Below are positions 32,162-43,667 of a DNA stretch of 64,000 nt, one piece after another. The DNA comes from Blepharisma japonicum (taxonomy: Eukaryota > Ciliophora > Heterotrichea > Heterotrichida > Blepharismidae): positions 248,001 through 312,000 of the forward strand of contig CATKHK010000040.1 of the NCBI GenBank assembly GCA_949751835.1, read 5' to 3'. A model generated the notes under the pieces. The model did no database searches. It saw nothing but the letters and a program-made list of their open reading frames with translations, and was not told the origin of the DNA. Numbering within the stretch: the first letter of the stretch is position 1; each line of letters opens with the position of its first letter. The position numbers and the translations under genes are program-made.

Positions 32162-32908
32162 ATGGGATGCATAACAGGCAAATCCATGATACGTCCTCAA
32201 GCTCCAGGGCAGCGACTACTAAATACGGGCATTCCTGAATTTGATAAGCTTTTTCATAAATGCGAAGTTCCTATAAAACTAATAACCGACTGCAGGGCAG
32301 ATCTAGATCTTTATACAACAGACTTTGTGAAAAGCTTAGGAGCTCAAAGGCAATGAGAATTAAACCCAAGCATTCAAGAGCTGACCTTAATGATGCTTGT
32401 TATCCTTTCTACTATGGGAAAAGGTAACATGGACTCTATAGGCGTTTCTTATTCAGCAGAAAGTCCTTATATTAGCGTAGATCCCAAAACCTTAAAGAGA
32501 GGCGCTAAGAAAATGATGAATTTTTACTATCAGCTCGTAAATTTCATGGCTGAGCTTCCTACAAAGCTTGAAAAACTTGTAGGAGAATTAAACGGGCTCG
32601 TTATAAAAGCCCAAGATTTCCCCAAAACAGTATCCGAAAAATGCGAAGAATTGAATTTTTCAATGAAGGATAAGCTATTAGCAATAAAAAATACAAACAG
32701 CAACTACAAAGAAGTTTCGTCAGCCCCAGTACAATTGACTGAAATCCTCAGAATCACCGAAGAAGCAAGATCAAGAATTTTAGAAACCTGTGAGCAGGCT
32801 CAAATAGCTCCACAATCAGACAGAATTATCAGCAGAGGTGTTCAAGCCGCCGCTGAAGGCTTATCAATGCCAGTTGACATTGTGAATAAATTTTGGGCAG
32901 TTTGTTAG
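32162..32908 (+). CDS. Unknown protein with possible N-myristoylation
   Basis: 248 aa, ATG 32162 to TAG 32906-32908; TGA at 32354-32356 is Trp. N-terminus MGCITGKSM has Gly2 and Cys3, as in myristoylated and palmitoylated proteins. The rest is mostly helical (KKMMNFYYQLVNFMAELP, LTEILRITEEARSRILETC) and looks like a helical-bundle or coiled-coil protein. I do not recognise a family. It lies 24 bases before the RCC1-repeat gene. Confidence 0.75.
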
Positions 32909-32932
32909 TTATAATAATAGAAATTAATTTAA

Positions 32933-35071
32933 ATGACTGAGTGCTACACACAAGTTTTTTGTTGGGGAAGTGACACCGCTGGCCAATTAGGTTCAGGCGA
33001 CAAAAGTCAAGGAAAAACTTTTCCAGTCCCTCTATGCTCAAATTTTAATAGCATTATTTTAGAAATTTCCTGTGGGGATGAACACACAGTTTTTATATCA
33101 AATGAATTTAGAGTTTTTACTATGGGAAGTAATGCGTCAGGAAAATTAGGAATAAGTGATAGGAACCTTAAACAGTCAAATTTGCCTGTTTTGGTTGAGG
33201 CTTTGATGGATTATCAGATAATTTCGATTGACTGTGGATCAAATCATACGGCTGCTATTAGTTCAAATGGGTTTTTATTTACGTGAGGAGAAGGAAAGTT
33301 TGGAGCTCTTGGGAATGGGGATACAGAAGATGTGTGAACACCTGATAAAGTAAATCTTCCGTTTTCAGCGAAAAATGTGTCGTGTGGGAGTAGGCATTCT
33401 GCTGCAATTTTGCAGAATTCGACTGAGAATTTGCTATTTGTGTGAGGGTCTGGAGATGCGGGACAGCTTGGGAATGGAAAAAGAGAGTTATGCAAAAATC
33501 CTGTGCAGGTGGATTTTGAAGAAAAAATTAAAAAAGTTTGCTGTGGAGTTTTTCATACTTTGATAATTGATGAAAATAGCAATGTATATGCTATGGGAGG
33601 AAATAGTTTCGGCCAGCTTGGAATTGGGAATAAAAATAGCTCAGTAATTCCTGTGAAAATTGAAAAATTAAATGGAAAAAATATCATTGATATTTCTGCC
33701 TGGACGCATTCTGGAGCTATCAGTAGCTCTGGGGAAATTTACTTGTGAGGATCAGGAGTATTTGGGGAATTTCTTTTTCCTGAAAAAATTCAAAACAGGA
33801 CTGATTTTATATCAATTGATATTGGGAATGGACATGGAGCTGCAGTTGATAGAAATGGAGTTGTCTGGACATGAGGGTCAAATATAGGAGGAGCGCTAGG
33901 GACTGGCGATTTTGAGGCGAAATCGCAGCCTTTTCCAGTATTAGAAATTCAAGGAGTCCCTATAAAAGAAGTTTCTTGTGGAAATGGCTTTACAATTGCC
34001 TTAGGTAGAGATATCAGCCAAGGTTCTCTTAATCAGTCAAAAATTCTTCAAAATAAAGAAAAATCTCCACAAAAATCCAATAAAATGCTAATAAAAGAAA
34101 TAGAAGAACTTAAAAAAGAAATATCAAAGCTGAAAAAAGGCCCAGATGGGATTGATGATTTATTATACAGGTTAAGCCAAACAGAAATCCGACAAGAACA
34201 TTTGCAGCAGCTATATGAAGATGAGCACAATAAAAGAATTGAGTTAGAAGAATTATTAGCAAATTCAAGACTAGAAAATGAAGAATTACAAGAAAATTTG
34301 ACTGAAATGAGGAATTTAAATGAAAGAGCAACTAGTGAAGTTATTAGTGTAGAGGAGCAGCTTAATGAAAAAGTTATAGAACTCGCTGAGTGTTTACAGA
34401 GTAAACAAACCGTTATAAATGATCTACAGAATATGCAGGAGAAACTAAAAGAAATCCCAGCTCTTTGGTCAAAAATTTCAAATTTAGAAAATATGCTGAT
34501 AAATTTGAGAAGAGAAAAATCCCAAATGGAAGAAAAATATATATCACAAAACACAATAAATAGTTGCGTAATTGAAGAAAATAAAGAACTTAAAATTTTA
34601 ATTGAAAAAAGAAGAAAAGATATTGAAAATTTAAATGTACAAATAATTAATACGACCCATGAACTCAAAGAAAAACAAGATTTTTATGAAAATTCAAAAT
34701 CTGAGTCAGATAAAATTGTTAAATATTTTACAGATAAATTAATAGATATCGAAAGCGAATTTAAACGAGAAAAAGAATTATCTGAAGCCAAAATCAGCCA
34801 AAAATCAGAAGAAATTTCGAATATAAATTACCAAGTAAAGCAGCTGCAGTTCGAAGCTTTGGATTTTCACCATCAAATTATGGAGCAGCAGCAAGAAATA
34901 AAAAGGCTTTTATCAGTAATTGAAGAAGCAAAAATAAAAGAAGAGCAGCTCCAGCGAGCTTTAAATGAAGAAACTAGGAAAAACAAAGCTTTTATATCAG
35001 CAATCGAAAAAGAGCTGCAGTCAAAAGCTCAGAATTTCCGGAATTCTAAGTTTAAAGATGTGTTTAGATAA
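32933..35071 (+). CDS. RCC1-repeat beta-propeller protein with C-terminal coiled coil
   Basis: 712 aa, ATG 32933 to TAA 35069-35071. Residues ~1-365 are RCC1 repeats with the signatures CWGSDTAGQLG, MGSNASGKLG, WGEGKFGALG, WGSGDAGQLG, MGGNSFGQLG and WGSNIGGALG and matching CGxxHT motifs. In several repeats the invariant Trp is a TGA codon (33284, 33434, 33746, 33872), the best internal proof that UGA means Trp here. Residues ~380-710 form a long charged coiled coil (IEELKKEISKLKK to KELQSK). RCC1-like propellers act as guanine-nucleotide exchange factors or as binding platforms; with a long coiled coil a cytoskeletal or basal-body role is possible but unproven. Confidence 0.92.
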
Positions 35072-35102
35072 CAGTTACTCATAATGTATTGGAATAGTTG
35101 TA

Positions 35103-35372
35103 TTAAGCAGATTTAAAAAGTAAAACAGCTAATTCGTCTAAGAAAAAATAAATATAATGCCGTTCTTCATGGGTAACAAAAGTCCCAAAGTTGTTTCCTG
35201 TAATGCAGTGCCAAGTTGGACCATATCTCCTATCGAAGTCTTTTTTTATATAAGCAGCTATATCTTTGAACACTGTCTCTGTTTGAATAGCTCTCACGGT
35301 AGATTCAATAGCATCTTGCTGCATATCTTCAGACATGTCCGCACTTTTGATTATTGCTTTATAGTCGGCCAT
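35103..35372 (-). CDS. DYNLL: Dynein light chain LC8 type
   Basis: 89 aa, ATG 35372 to TAA at 35103-35105, the standard LC8 length. Hallmarks are [35 protein letters not shown] and [21 protein letters not shown]8 is a homodimeric hub in axonemal and cytoplasmic dyneins, radial spokes and other complexes. The sequence is slightly divergent at the C-terminus (LAVLLFKSA instead of VAILLFKSG). It shares a 28-base start-to-start interval with the divergent Na+/H+ exchanger gene. Confidence 0.96.
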   Translation of the reverse strand: MADYKAIIKSADMSEDMQQDAIESTVRAIQTETVFKDIAAYIKKDFDRRYGPTWHCITGNNFGTFVTHEERHYIYFFLDELAVLLFKSA

Positions 35373-35400
35373 ATTAGAAAATTATTTAAACATCTTAGAG
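35373..35400. promoter_or_regulatory. 28-bp divergent promoter between LC8 and the exchanger
   Basis: The whole interval between two opposite start codons is 28 bases, so both 5' untranslated regions and any core promoter must be within it or extend into the partner's coding sequence. No recognised motif. Confidence 0.5.
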
Positions 35401-38340
35401 ATGTCGAACTTTCCTGCAGAAATCATTCTCTTTATCTTTATGTCAATCCTTTTTACAGTGGCCTCTTATGAGATCAAAAAAAGATTTTATGTCCCTGTGT
35501 CGCCTTGCTTGCTAGTTTTTGGGACTTTAGCAAGGGTTATAGGGACGTATTTTGGAGATTTAGGGCCTACAGTGTCATTGCTTGACGACCTTGATCCTGT
35601 AATAGTCCAGCTCGCTGTAATGCCAGCATTGATATTTGAAGCTTCCCTAGGCACAGACTGATATACCTTTAAAAAGATTTTTTGGCAGATATTACCAATG
35701 GCGACAACAGTGGTCTGTTTAACCTCGTTTCTTACTGCATGTGTTTTAAAATACATGATGACTTATGATTTTGGCTGAAACGAATCATTAATGATTGGAG
35801 TAATTTTAAATGCAACTGATCATGTCGCTGTCATGGCGATGCTAAAAGAGCTTAGAGCTAATGACAGATTTGAAACTTTACTAGGTGGAGAGACATTATT
35901 AAATGAAGCAACAGTTGTCGTATTTTTTAATATTTGCTTAGATAGTGCGGTTGGCGAAGTAAAGGTTTCAGACCGATTTGTCTCATTTTTTCAACTGACC
36001 TTAGGAGGGCTCGGACTTGGCCTTGGGTTTTCATTAGCATTGGCATGGTCTATTAAAAGAATAGTCAATGATATGAGTCAAGAAATTAACCTTACTGTAG
36101 TCACCGCTTATGTGCTATTTTGGCTTGCAGACCACAAAGCAGGCTGTTCTGGAGCATTAGCAGTCGTCACCCTTGGTCTTTTTATGTCATCATACGGAAA
36201 AACCTTAATCAGTCCATTAGTAGAAAAAAGTTTGCACGATTTTTGGCATATAACAGGTGTAAATATGGAAGCCATTGTATTTATTCTTGCAGGAATGCTT
36301 TTAGGCATGCTTATAGCAGATACTAACAACTTAGGAATTAACGAAGTTAGTATGCTTCTTGTTCTATTTGTACTTCTTCATATAGTAAGAGGTATAGTTG
36401 TATGGATCCATTTCCCTATCCTTAAGCGGCTCGGATATGGGTTAAGCATTAAAGAAGCATTTATTATGACCATCGCAGGAATAAAAGGTGTTATTGCCAC
36501 TGCACTTGCCCTGATAGGTTACCATCACTCTGATTTAAATGAAAGGTTTAGATCACTCTTATTGTTTTTTACAATAGGAACTGTGGGGTTAACTATTCTA
36601 GTGGACAGTTTTGCAGTGAAATTTTTTGTGAGAAAATTTGGGATGGATACATTAAGTGAGGTACAAGAAAATATGATGCTAGGGGTAACAACTGCAGTAT
36701 TACAGCAGACTGCCAAAAAGGTGGAAAGGATTAGGTCGCTGAAAGAGTTTAATTTGGTGAAATGAGATGAAGTCATGAGTTTAGCAGGACCGAAATGCCT
36801 GTTGAACCAAATAATGAAACAGACGAAGGTTGGGAAAAAATTATTAAAAAAATACCCTCATGATACTCCGGAAGAGTTATTAGAAAAATACATAAAAAAA
36901 TTCAACTTAACTACAAGCGTGCTTACAACTGAGACACGCAGAAGATTTTTTAATACACTAAAAGGGATTTATTGGCATGAATTTGAAGCTGGGCAATGCT
37001 TAGGGTATACAGTTTTAATTTTAATTGACTCTTGCAATCAGGCACTTGACGTTGAAAACGCTGCTATGTGTGATTGGGAAATCCTTGAAAAAGAAATTTA
37101 CAATGAAAAACTCATGAATTTTTTAAGGATTTCTTCAAAAATCCCAATTATTGGAAGACTTTTTAAATACATCTTGTACGAAAGAATTACATTGACTTAT
37201 GATGCTGCGTCAACATTTATAAAATCTCATGAAGAAGCCCAAGAACTTATTGACCAAATGGAAATCGATATAGATGAGCTGATTTTTCATGAAGTCATGA
37301 AAGAATCACATATACAAATAGAAAGCTGTAAAGAATTCATAGTGACTCATATAACAGAAAATTATCCTGAAGTCATTGCAGAAGTCCAGTCGAAAATGGC
37401 TTCTCATACACTTTTATTATCACAAAGGAAACTTATTAGTAAAATTTACCATCAAGGTGTTATTAAGAAGGTAGAATATGATCATTTATTGACTGCAATT
37501 GACCATAACATGAAAAGACTGACTTTTCAGTCAACCCCTCACGTGCCTTCTATTAAAGAAATGCTTAAAAATCGCTTTCGCAAAGCGAAGGCTAAAGATA
37601 TCGAGCAGCTACTTCCTTTTGTAGAGGAAAAACATGTTCAGCCTGATGTAATGCTATTTGAAGAAGGGCAGCCCATAAATGGTGCTTATCTAATATTTAA
37701 TGGAAGAGTTAGAGAGTATGGAAATTGTATAAATAAAGAACTTTCTATAGGAAATATCGCTGGAGTCCATCATTTACTTGTAAATTGCCGCGAAAATACT
37801 ACCACTGCTGTTACCTTAAGTGTAGTTTACGCAGCTCTTATTCCACCCTGAATAAGTGAAAAACATGTATTTATGGAAGATTTATATAAAGAAGCAGTTG
37901 AAGAAGTTTTATTGCTAAATAAAGCTAAATTAGGCTTAGAAGAAGCTAAAAATGAGCACATTTGCAGGGTAGCCCAAAGGTCAATTATTAGACATGTGCA
38001 TGAAGGGTCATTTATTGACCTAAGAAGAGGTGCGCTTGTATTATGAGGAAAAGTAAGGAAGGATAAAGAAGAATTTTCATTGCTTCCACCAACCAAAAAG
38101 ATTTTCCAAAGTGCTGATGAAGCAATAGTAATGCTGTTTCCAGCTCATTTCGGAGGTATACTAAAGCAGCACAAATCAATATCAGCTGCTTTTGCAAGGT
38201 ATTATTTCCGCTCAGCTTCAAAAAATGTAAATTTAAATATCAAAAATTCAGCATCAGATGAGCTTTTAGGTCTAAACACTACATTAAAACTTCAAAAGCG
38301 TGAAGTTCTCAAGACCAAGATTGATGAAGAACATGAGTAA
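35401..38340 (+). CDS. Plasma-membrane Na+/H+ exchanger, SOS1/NHX7-like (CPA1)
   Basis: 979 aa, ATG 35401 to TAA 38338-38340; TGA codons at 35659, 35776, 36763, 37849 and 38044 are Trp. The first ~440 residues are the exchanger membrane domain with a dozen hydrophobic segments. The transport motif NATDHVAVMAMLKEL (Asp ~140) and GGETLLNEATVVVFF are intact. The cytosolic part (~455-720) is helical and resembles plant SOS1 (RRFFNTLKGIYWHEFEAGQ ... LDVENAAMCDWEILEKE). Residues ~725-950 are like a cyclic-nucleotide-binding domain (LLPFVEEKHVQPDVMLFEEG, GAYLIFNGRVREYG), but I do not see a clear phosphate-binding cassette, so nucleotide binding is doubtful. Unlike animal sperm NHE I see no voltage-sensor segment. 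Likely role: sodium efflux or pH control. Confidence 0.9.
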
Positions 38341-38384
38341 AATTTTAATAAAAAATTCTCAATTAAAATTATTAAATTTTTTCT

Positions 38385-40013
38385 ATGATAAGACCAAAAA
38401 CAAGTAACGCCACTTCTGATGACAATCCATTTGCAATACACCTTGTCCCACGCTATGATGTCAATGGCTATCCTATCAAGCCTCTTACAGCTAATAATGT
38501 TGGCAAATATAGATCTCCACCAGGATGAAGTCCTCCATTCTCAGCAGGAAAAACCCAAAAAGACTTATTTGAAGAGCGAAAGCAAGAAAAAATCCCAGAC
38601 CCCACCTATGATATAGACAGGGATGGCTATGTAAGTGTAGAAGATTACTACATCTCGTCTCGTTTTGACACAGACAAAGATGGGAAATTAAGCAAATCTG
38701 AACGGATAAACGCAGAAAAAGCAATATCTGAAGGACTTTGTAATGAGGACCGATGGGGCTTATTAGCGTACCAGCCAATACCTCGTAAGCCTCAAACTAC
38801 TTCAGTAAGAATTGAAGATATAACTGCTATAAGAGGAATTTCAACTGATAGAGAAGATAAGGTTTTTAGCAACTGTAGGACGCAGAAAGAGTTATTTGAT
38901 AAAAGAAAAGCACAAAATAGAGCTATAGGACATCAAGCTATGGAACAAATTGCAGAAAACCAGATCAGGGTGGATTATTTGAGACCTTTACCAGACGGAT
39001 ATACAGAAAATCCAACGTAAAAACTATGCAGATTTAAAACGCAAAATTTCAAAAATCAAGCTGATAAGAACATTGCGAGGTCGGCTGCAAGCTTAGATGT
39101 GCCGTCTGATATCAAAGTGTCCCCTTACGAGATCTCGATGAATTTCAATAATAAGCCTCATTCAAAAACTCAAAAAGAGCTGCTTGCCTTGAGAAAACAT
39201 GAACAGGTAAATTATATTTAGCTTAGAGAATTGCATGAAAAGAAAAATTATAATCATATATCAAGAGAAGCTCGTATGAATGAGCGCGAAATGCAGCGTT
39301 TATCTATAATTACTGATGAAGACAACTTTTTAACATGAAATAAGATAAAAAACGCCAGAAAAGCAGAAACTAACTCATATAACCAGAAAACTTTTGCAGC
39401 ACTCAGAGTTGGGATGCATGGAAAAGAGCTCCCTCATTATACTGATACCTTAAAAGAGTATTGGAAAATTAAAGACAGCTATGATCCAAACCCTGAGAAT
39501 AATTCTCGCACACTTTTTTCAATGAAACAGAAATTCTGGGCACCGAAAGACAAGTATATAATAGCTGATGCAACCGGAAATGCCCCTGAAATTGTGACTC
39601 CATATACTGCTGTCCCTAAGCCTGAAGTAATTGTAGCTGAAAAAATAAATCATTTATGTCCATTTGAAGGGTTTGATAATGAAGAAGATATTGATCCTAC
39701 AAAAAATCGTAGAAGGCCTAATACAAAATATAGAATGAGCACTGTTGTTAATTATTTTATTAAAACGTCAGCAGATATGGGTTTTAACCAAAGTGAAGAA
39801 AAACCGAAAACTGTAGAAGTGCAGGTGACCAAAGGCCAAGATAAGAAAAAAAAGAAAAGAAAAGAAGCAAAAATTGATAGGACACAGATGAATACTTATA
39901 GCTCCCAAGGAACAAAAATCACAAGATCTGGAAGCGCACCAATGTTAATAAAGAAAAGTATGACAACCACAAATGCAGACTCTGTTGTAAGGTCCAAAGG
40001 GTTTATTTTTTAA
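38385..40013 (+). CDS. EF-hand calcium-binding protein
   Basis: 532 aa after removing two 15-nt introns (39017-39031 and 39207-39221), ATG 38385 to TAA. TGA codons (for example in PPGWSPPFSAG) are Trp. Two neighbouring EF-hand loops are visible at residues ~75-105: DIDRDGYVSVED and DTDKDGKLSKSE, with all usual Asp/Glu ligands. A weaker EF-like segment lies near residue 300 (ITDEDNFLTWNKIK). A Lys-rich patch (KKKKRKEAK) is near the C-terminus. The remaining sequence is not a known family to me; phrases such as KTQKDLFEERKQEK and later RTQKELFDKRKAQ recur, suggesting internal repeats around the EF-hands. Start chosen as the first ATG after the exchanger stop, 44 bases away. Confidence 0.85.
39017..39031 (+). 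other. 15-nt intron 1 of the EF-hand gene
   Basis: GTAAAAACTATGCAG, A at position 10; the only one here ending in CAG. It splits a Thr codon (AC|A) and removes an in-frame stop. Confidence 0.85.
39207..39221 (+). other. 15-nt intron 2 of the EF-hand gene
   Basis: GTAAATTATATTTAG, A at position 10. It removes an in-frame TAG between KHEQ and LRELHEK. Confidence 0.88.
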
Positions 40014-40047
40014 TAAAGTTAGAATTTTTACCAATAATAATACAAAT

Positions 40048-40536
40048 TTAAAGATAATAAGAAATTTCTTTAGCAAGTGATATCGGTATTTTAATTCTTT
40101 TTTTCACTATAATAAACACAAATCCTTTCCTGTATTTTCACCTCCAATTAGCATATAAATTTTTTTCCACATAATTTTTCATTTCAAATTCATCTATTTG
40201 TGTATCATCAATTGTTTTAAAAAATAGCTCATCTAATAAAACATTATTCTCAATAAGCATTTTCAGACAATCCAGTCTCCCATGCTCTACACACAATATA
40301 GCAGGAGATCTTTCTAGCCCATCTAATTTATTAACATCTGCACCTTTAGAAATTAAATACTCCAAAAAATCCTTATACCCATACCTGCAGATTTCATGAA
40401 TTGCGCAGCTTCCATACAGATCTTGGTTTACTTCAAAATTTTCAATTTTTAATAGCTTGTCAAACATTTCCATATTATTTGCTGATAATAGCTGCAATGC
40501 TGAGAGTTTTGTCGCCGCCCTAACTTTTTTATCCAT
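40048..40536 (-). CDS. Small ankyrin-repeat protein
   Basis: 162 aa, ATG 40536 to TAA at 40048-40050; TGA at 40138-40140 is Trp. Three ankyrin-type repeats at residues ~12-110: LQLLSANNMEMFDKLL, YGSCAIHEICRYGYKDFLEY with ISKGADVNKLD, and RSPAILCVEHGRLDCLKMLI. Ankyrin repeats mediate protein binding; partner unknown. It ends 34 bases from the convergent EF-hand gene and begins 42 bases from the stop of the coiled-coil gene on the same strand. Confidence 0.85.
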
Positions 40537-40578
40537 TTTTGAATATTTCTAATAAAAAATTATAACAATCTGTTATTA

Positions 40579-41601
40579 TTAAAATTGGAGTTTTGGTTTT
40601 GAATAATACTCTTTTCCAGCTTCTCCATAGTCCCCTGATTCATTTTTGCTATACTCATATTCAGAAGATTTTCCTTTATCTGCTGATATATCAATTCCTG
40701 ACTCTTCTATATTCCCATAATTTCCACCTTCTTCCATCCCTGACTCTTCTTTTTCGCCTTTATTTTTTTTCTGAAGTGACGCGACTGTTCCTTTCAATTC
40801 TTTAATTTTCAGAGTTTTCAATTGGGATTCTTGCTCTTTTTCTTTTAATTTCTTTTTTAAAGCTAAATCTTCGTCTTGTAGGACTTTTAAATTTGCTTCA
40901 ACTTCTGCTATATATCTTTTTCCTTTGGCTTCTTCAGTAGCAATAGCTTTATTTAGCACTTCTTGGCGTCTTCTTAGCTCAGTCAGCTCTTCCTCTTCTT
41001 TTGTCTTGGATTCAACTTTATTTTGAGGTTTTGAGGCTTTTCCAGTAGCTTCTCTAATCCTGGAGTCCAATGTGACCATTTTTTTGTGATCTTCACGCCA
41101 TTTGGCCTCTTCAGTTTTCATGGTTTCTAGGACTTCTCTGTACTCATCTTTGGCTTCCTTTATTTCTTCTTTTAGTCTGTTAATTTTGTCGATTATACTT
41201 TGCCCGCTACTGATGTTTTCCATGTGAGATTCTTGGTCTTTTTGGACCTTAGTTAAGGTTTGCTGCTCGTTTTCAGCTTGTTTTAGCTGGGATTTAAGGT
41301 ATTTTAGTTCATTTTCTAGTTCAGTGGTGTTAGAATCGGAATTTGCGGCGATTTGGACCTGCAGCGCTGTACGCTCATTTTTGAGTTTTTTAATTTTTGA
41401 GTGTAGAACTTGGAATTCTCGATCTTCTGATTCGGAGCTGAAGTTTGGACGTTTGGCTTGAATTGTGGCTTGTTTTTGGTTATTTACAGCAGATTGTAAA
41501 GCGGTTCGTAGCTGAGAAAGCTCAGATTTAAGCTTCTCATTTTGCTGCTTTAGCTTCTGGACTGCTATTTTAGGGTCAACATGCTGAGCGGTTTCTCCCA
41601 T
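40579..41601 (-). CDS. Long coiled-coil protein
   Basis: 340 aa, ATG 41601 to TAA at 40579-40581. Almost the whole of residues 10-275 is a charged heptad coiled coil (VQKLKQQNEKLKSELSQL, ELENELKYLKSQLKQAENEQ). The tail is acidic and Gly/Ser/Tyr-rich (GDYGEAGKEYYSKPK). It could be a structural protein of cortex, basal body or axoneme; composition alone does not decide. The start faces the SMPD4-like gene across 187 bases. Confidence 0.85.
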   Translation of the reverse strand: MGETAQHVDPKIAVQKLKQQNEKLKSELSQLRTALQSAVNNQKQATIQAKRPNFSSESEDREFQVLHSKIKKLKNERTALQVQIAANSDSNTTELENELKYLKSQLKQAENEQQTLTKVQKDQESHMENISSGQSIIDKINRLKEEIKEAKDEYREVLETMKTEEAKWREDHKKMVTLDSRIREATGKASKPQNKVESKTKEEEELTELRRRQEVLNKAIATEEAKGKRYIAEVEANLKVLQDEDLALKKKLKEKEQESQLKTLKIKELKGTVASLQKKNKGEKEESGMEEGGNYGNIEESGIDISADKGKSSEYEYSKNESGDYGEAGKEYYSKPKLQF

Positions 41602-41788
41602 TTTCGTTTAGATTATAATTTAGTTATCTATCATTATTTTAAGATTTTTATTATTTATTATTAAATTTTACAATTTAAATACTTATATTTTTATAAAAAT
41701 CCTAAGTTTCTATTAAAATAGTAATTGAAAAATCCTTATAAATCTTCTTAATTTATCTTAATCCGGAACAATTTTTCATACATTTAAA

Positions 41789-43414
41789 ATGGAACAAGCC
41801 CTTACTAATATCAAAGGTCTTCATGAATGAACAAAGCGCACACTTTTTGATAACAACCATGAAAAACTTGACCAGCTTTACACAAAACTTTCAGAGCAAA
41901 TGGACGTAATTTTTGGCTTCTGGGTATCATTTAATCATCCAGAAATGCTTTATGAAATAATCTCACTTTTGCTCCCAACGAGCCAAAATAACCTTTTTGC
42001 TGCTTTGTGGAAAAATGAATCACAGCATTATATGCATCCATTTCCTATAGCAAACTTGCCAAACTATATACAAAAAATTATTTTTAAGCGAGAAATCAAT
42101 GAATTGCCAAGTTTTTATAGAGCACAAAATATTATTTTAGACCAAGGAATTATCGTTCTCCCTACCCAGCAATATTACTTGTTTAAGTTCATGTATGAAG
42201 CTACCAAAACCACCCAACGACAAAAAATCAGCTGGTCTGAAAATCCACTATTTCTGAATGCTTTATACGACTCACCATTTTTGATCCTCTATTCACAAAT
42301 GATGCTTTGTTTAGACGAGAAATCATTAGGCTTACTAGTTTTTTTAACAGACGAGTACTGTTTAAAAGACATTGCAATCTGTGAAAGCCCGCCTTATATG
42401 CCATCAAGGCACAACTGTGAGATTATCTACATCATGACTTATATTTTACAAAGCGAAAAGCATTTATTTAAAGCTAAACATAGGCTTTATTCGATTTCTG
42501 AGTCAAACTTGCTGTTTAACTTGCAGGACTCTTATTATTGGTTTTTTAAAAATTCAGCATTAAAATGAAGAGAAAGCTATATGAGCTATTGTGCATATTT
42601 AGCAGAAGTATGGATAAGATATTTAACACCTTGGGAACAAAATTTAGTTTTGGAGGAATTTTTGACTAATGATTTTTTGAATTTAAATTCAAGCAAAGTT
42701 TCAGCAAAATTCGAAGTCATCCAAAAAACATCGCCTGAATTTGAATTCTGGGGAGAATATATAGAAACGAATCTCTTGTTTTATACTGAACTTTTTGAGT
42801 ATTTTTTAAGGCTTTTGTGCTCAGATTTACTATTCAGATCTGGAGATATCAATCTTCTACATAGGATTTCCAAGCTTTATAAACCTGATAGTGAAGGGAA
42901 ATTATTCCACACTCATATAAGTTTACGATCTTTAGAAGAAAGGAGCAAAGGAGGAAGCTTGTCACCAATTTTGGAAAGCAAAATGGCAAAATATAGGGTC
43001 TCTAGAGGTGTTTTATATCCTTTTGATAACCAAAATGTAAAAGCAACAGCAGAAAACTTGGTACATAAAGCTTTAAATACAGGCTGCAGAGAAGCGGCAA
43101 AGGTAAAAAATCATTTTATAGCCTTGATGGGGATAAGAGTAAGCCAGCAGCCACAATTGGTAAGCATGAAGTGAAGGGCTCCACCTGATAAAAAATATTT
43201 AATGAATGTATGGGAAAGGCCTTTGAAGTCTGATGAGCTGTGGATTTTATTGTTTTTGGTAAGAGGACTTTCGTGTGGAATTGATAGGATTAGAGGGGTG
43301 GATACATGGCCGCCAACGACTGATTTGAGATTTTTTGCGAGCTATAAGAATTTGTTGTTTTTAGCATTTATGGGGTTATTGCTGAGCATTTTGATAAACA
43401 TTTATAAGGAATAA
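41789..43414 (+). CDS. SMPD4-like protein (neutral sphingomyelinase 3 family), tentative
   Basis: 541 aa, ATG 41789 to TAA 43412-43414; TGA codons (for example HEWTKR, LKWRESY and MKWRAPP) are Trp. The sequence is helical throughout, with YCAYLAEVWIRYLTPWEQ, VKNHFIALMGIRVSQ, RPLKSDELWILLFLVRGLS and a single membrane anchor at the very end (LLFLAFMGLLLSILINIY). This layout (large helical body, late W-R-Y-L-x-P-W motif, C-terminal tail anchor) resembles SMPD4, a nuclear-envelope/ER protein once described as a neutral sphingomyelinase. Shorter than the human protein (about 830-870 aa). The family call is from memory of the pattern and needs a profile search. Confidence 0.8.
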
Positions 43415-43667
43415 TAAATAATACAGATTCTTTAATTAAATTTTCGCCTTTTTCTTTTCTTTAAAATTCTTCCTTAAAAGCCTAAAAATTGCTAATAAAC
43501 TCCCAGCCATTTCATATTTTTAAAGTATTTTAAAAGTTCTCTAAAAATTTTTTGGTCCAAATACTGTCTCTTTTAGTTTATGATAAATATTTATTTACTC
43601 AAAAATCATACTTTATAAAAATTTTTCTTAAAATTCCATACTTCCATAAAGTGCATAAAAAGTTTAA

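Noticed and set aside
34048-34668. 206-codon open frame on the minus strand inside the RCC1/coiled-coil gene
   Set aside because: It is the antisense of a coiled-coil coding region (Ser/Phe-rich mirror of Glu/Lys codons), a common artefact; the same holds for 44129-44575 and 40593-40805.
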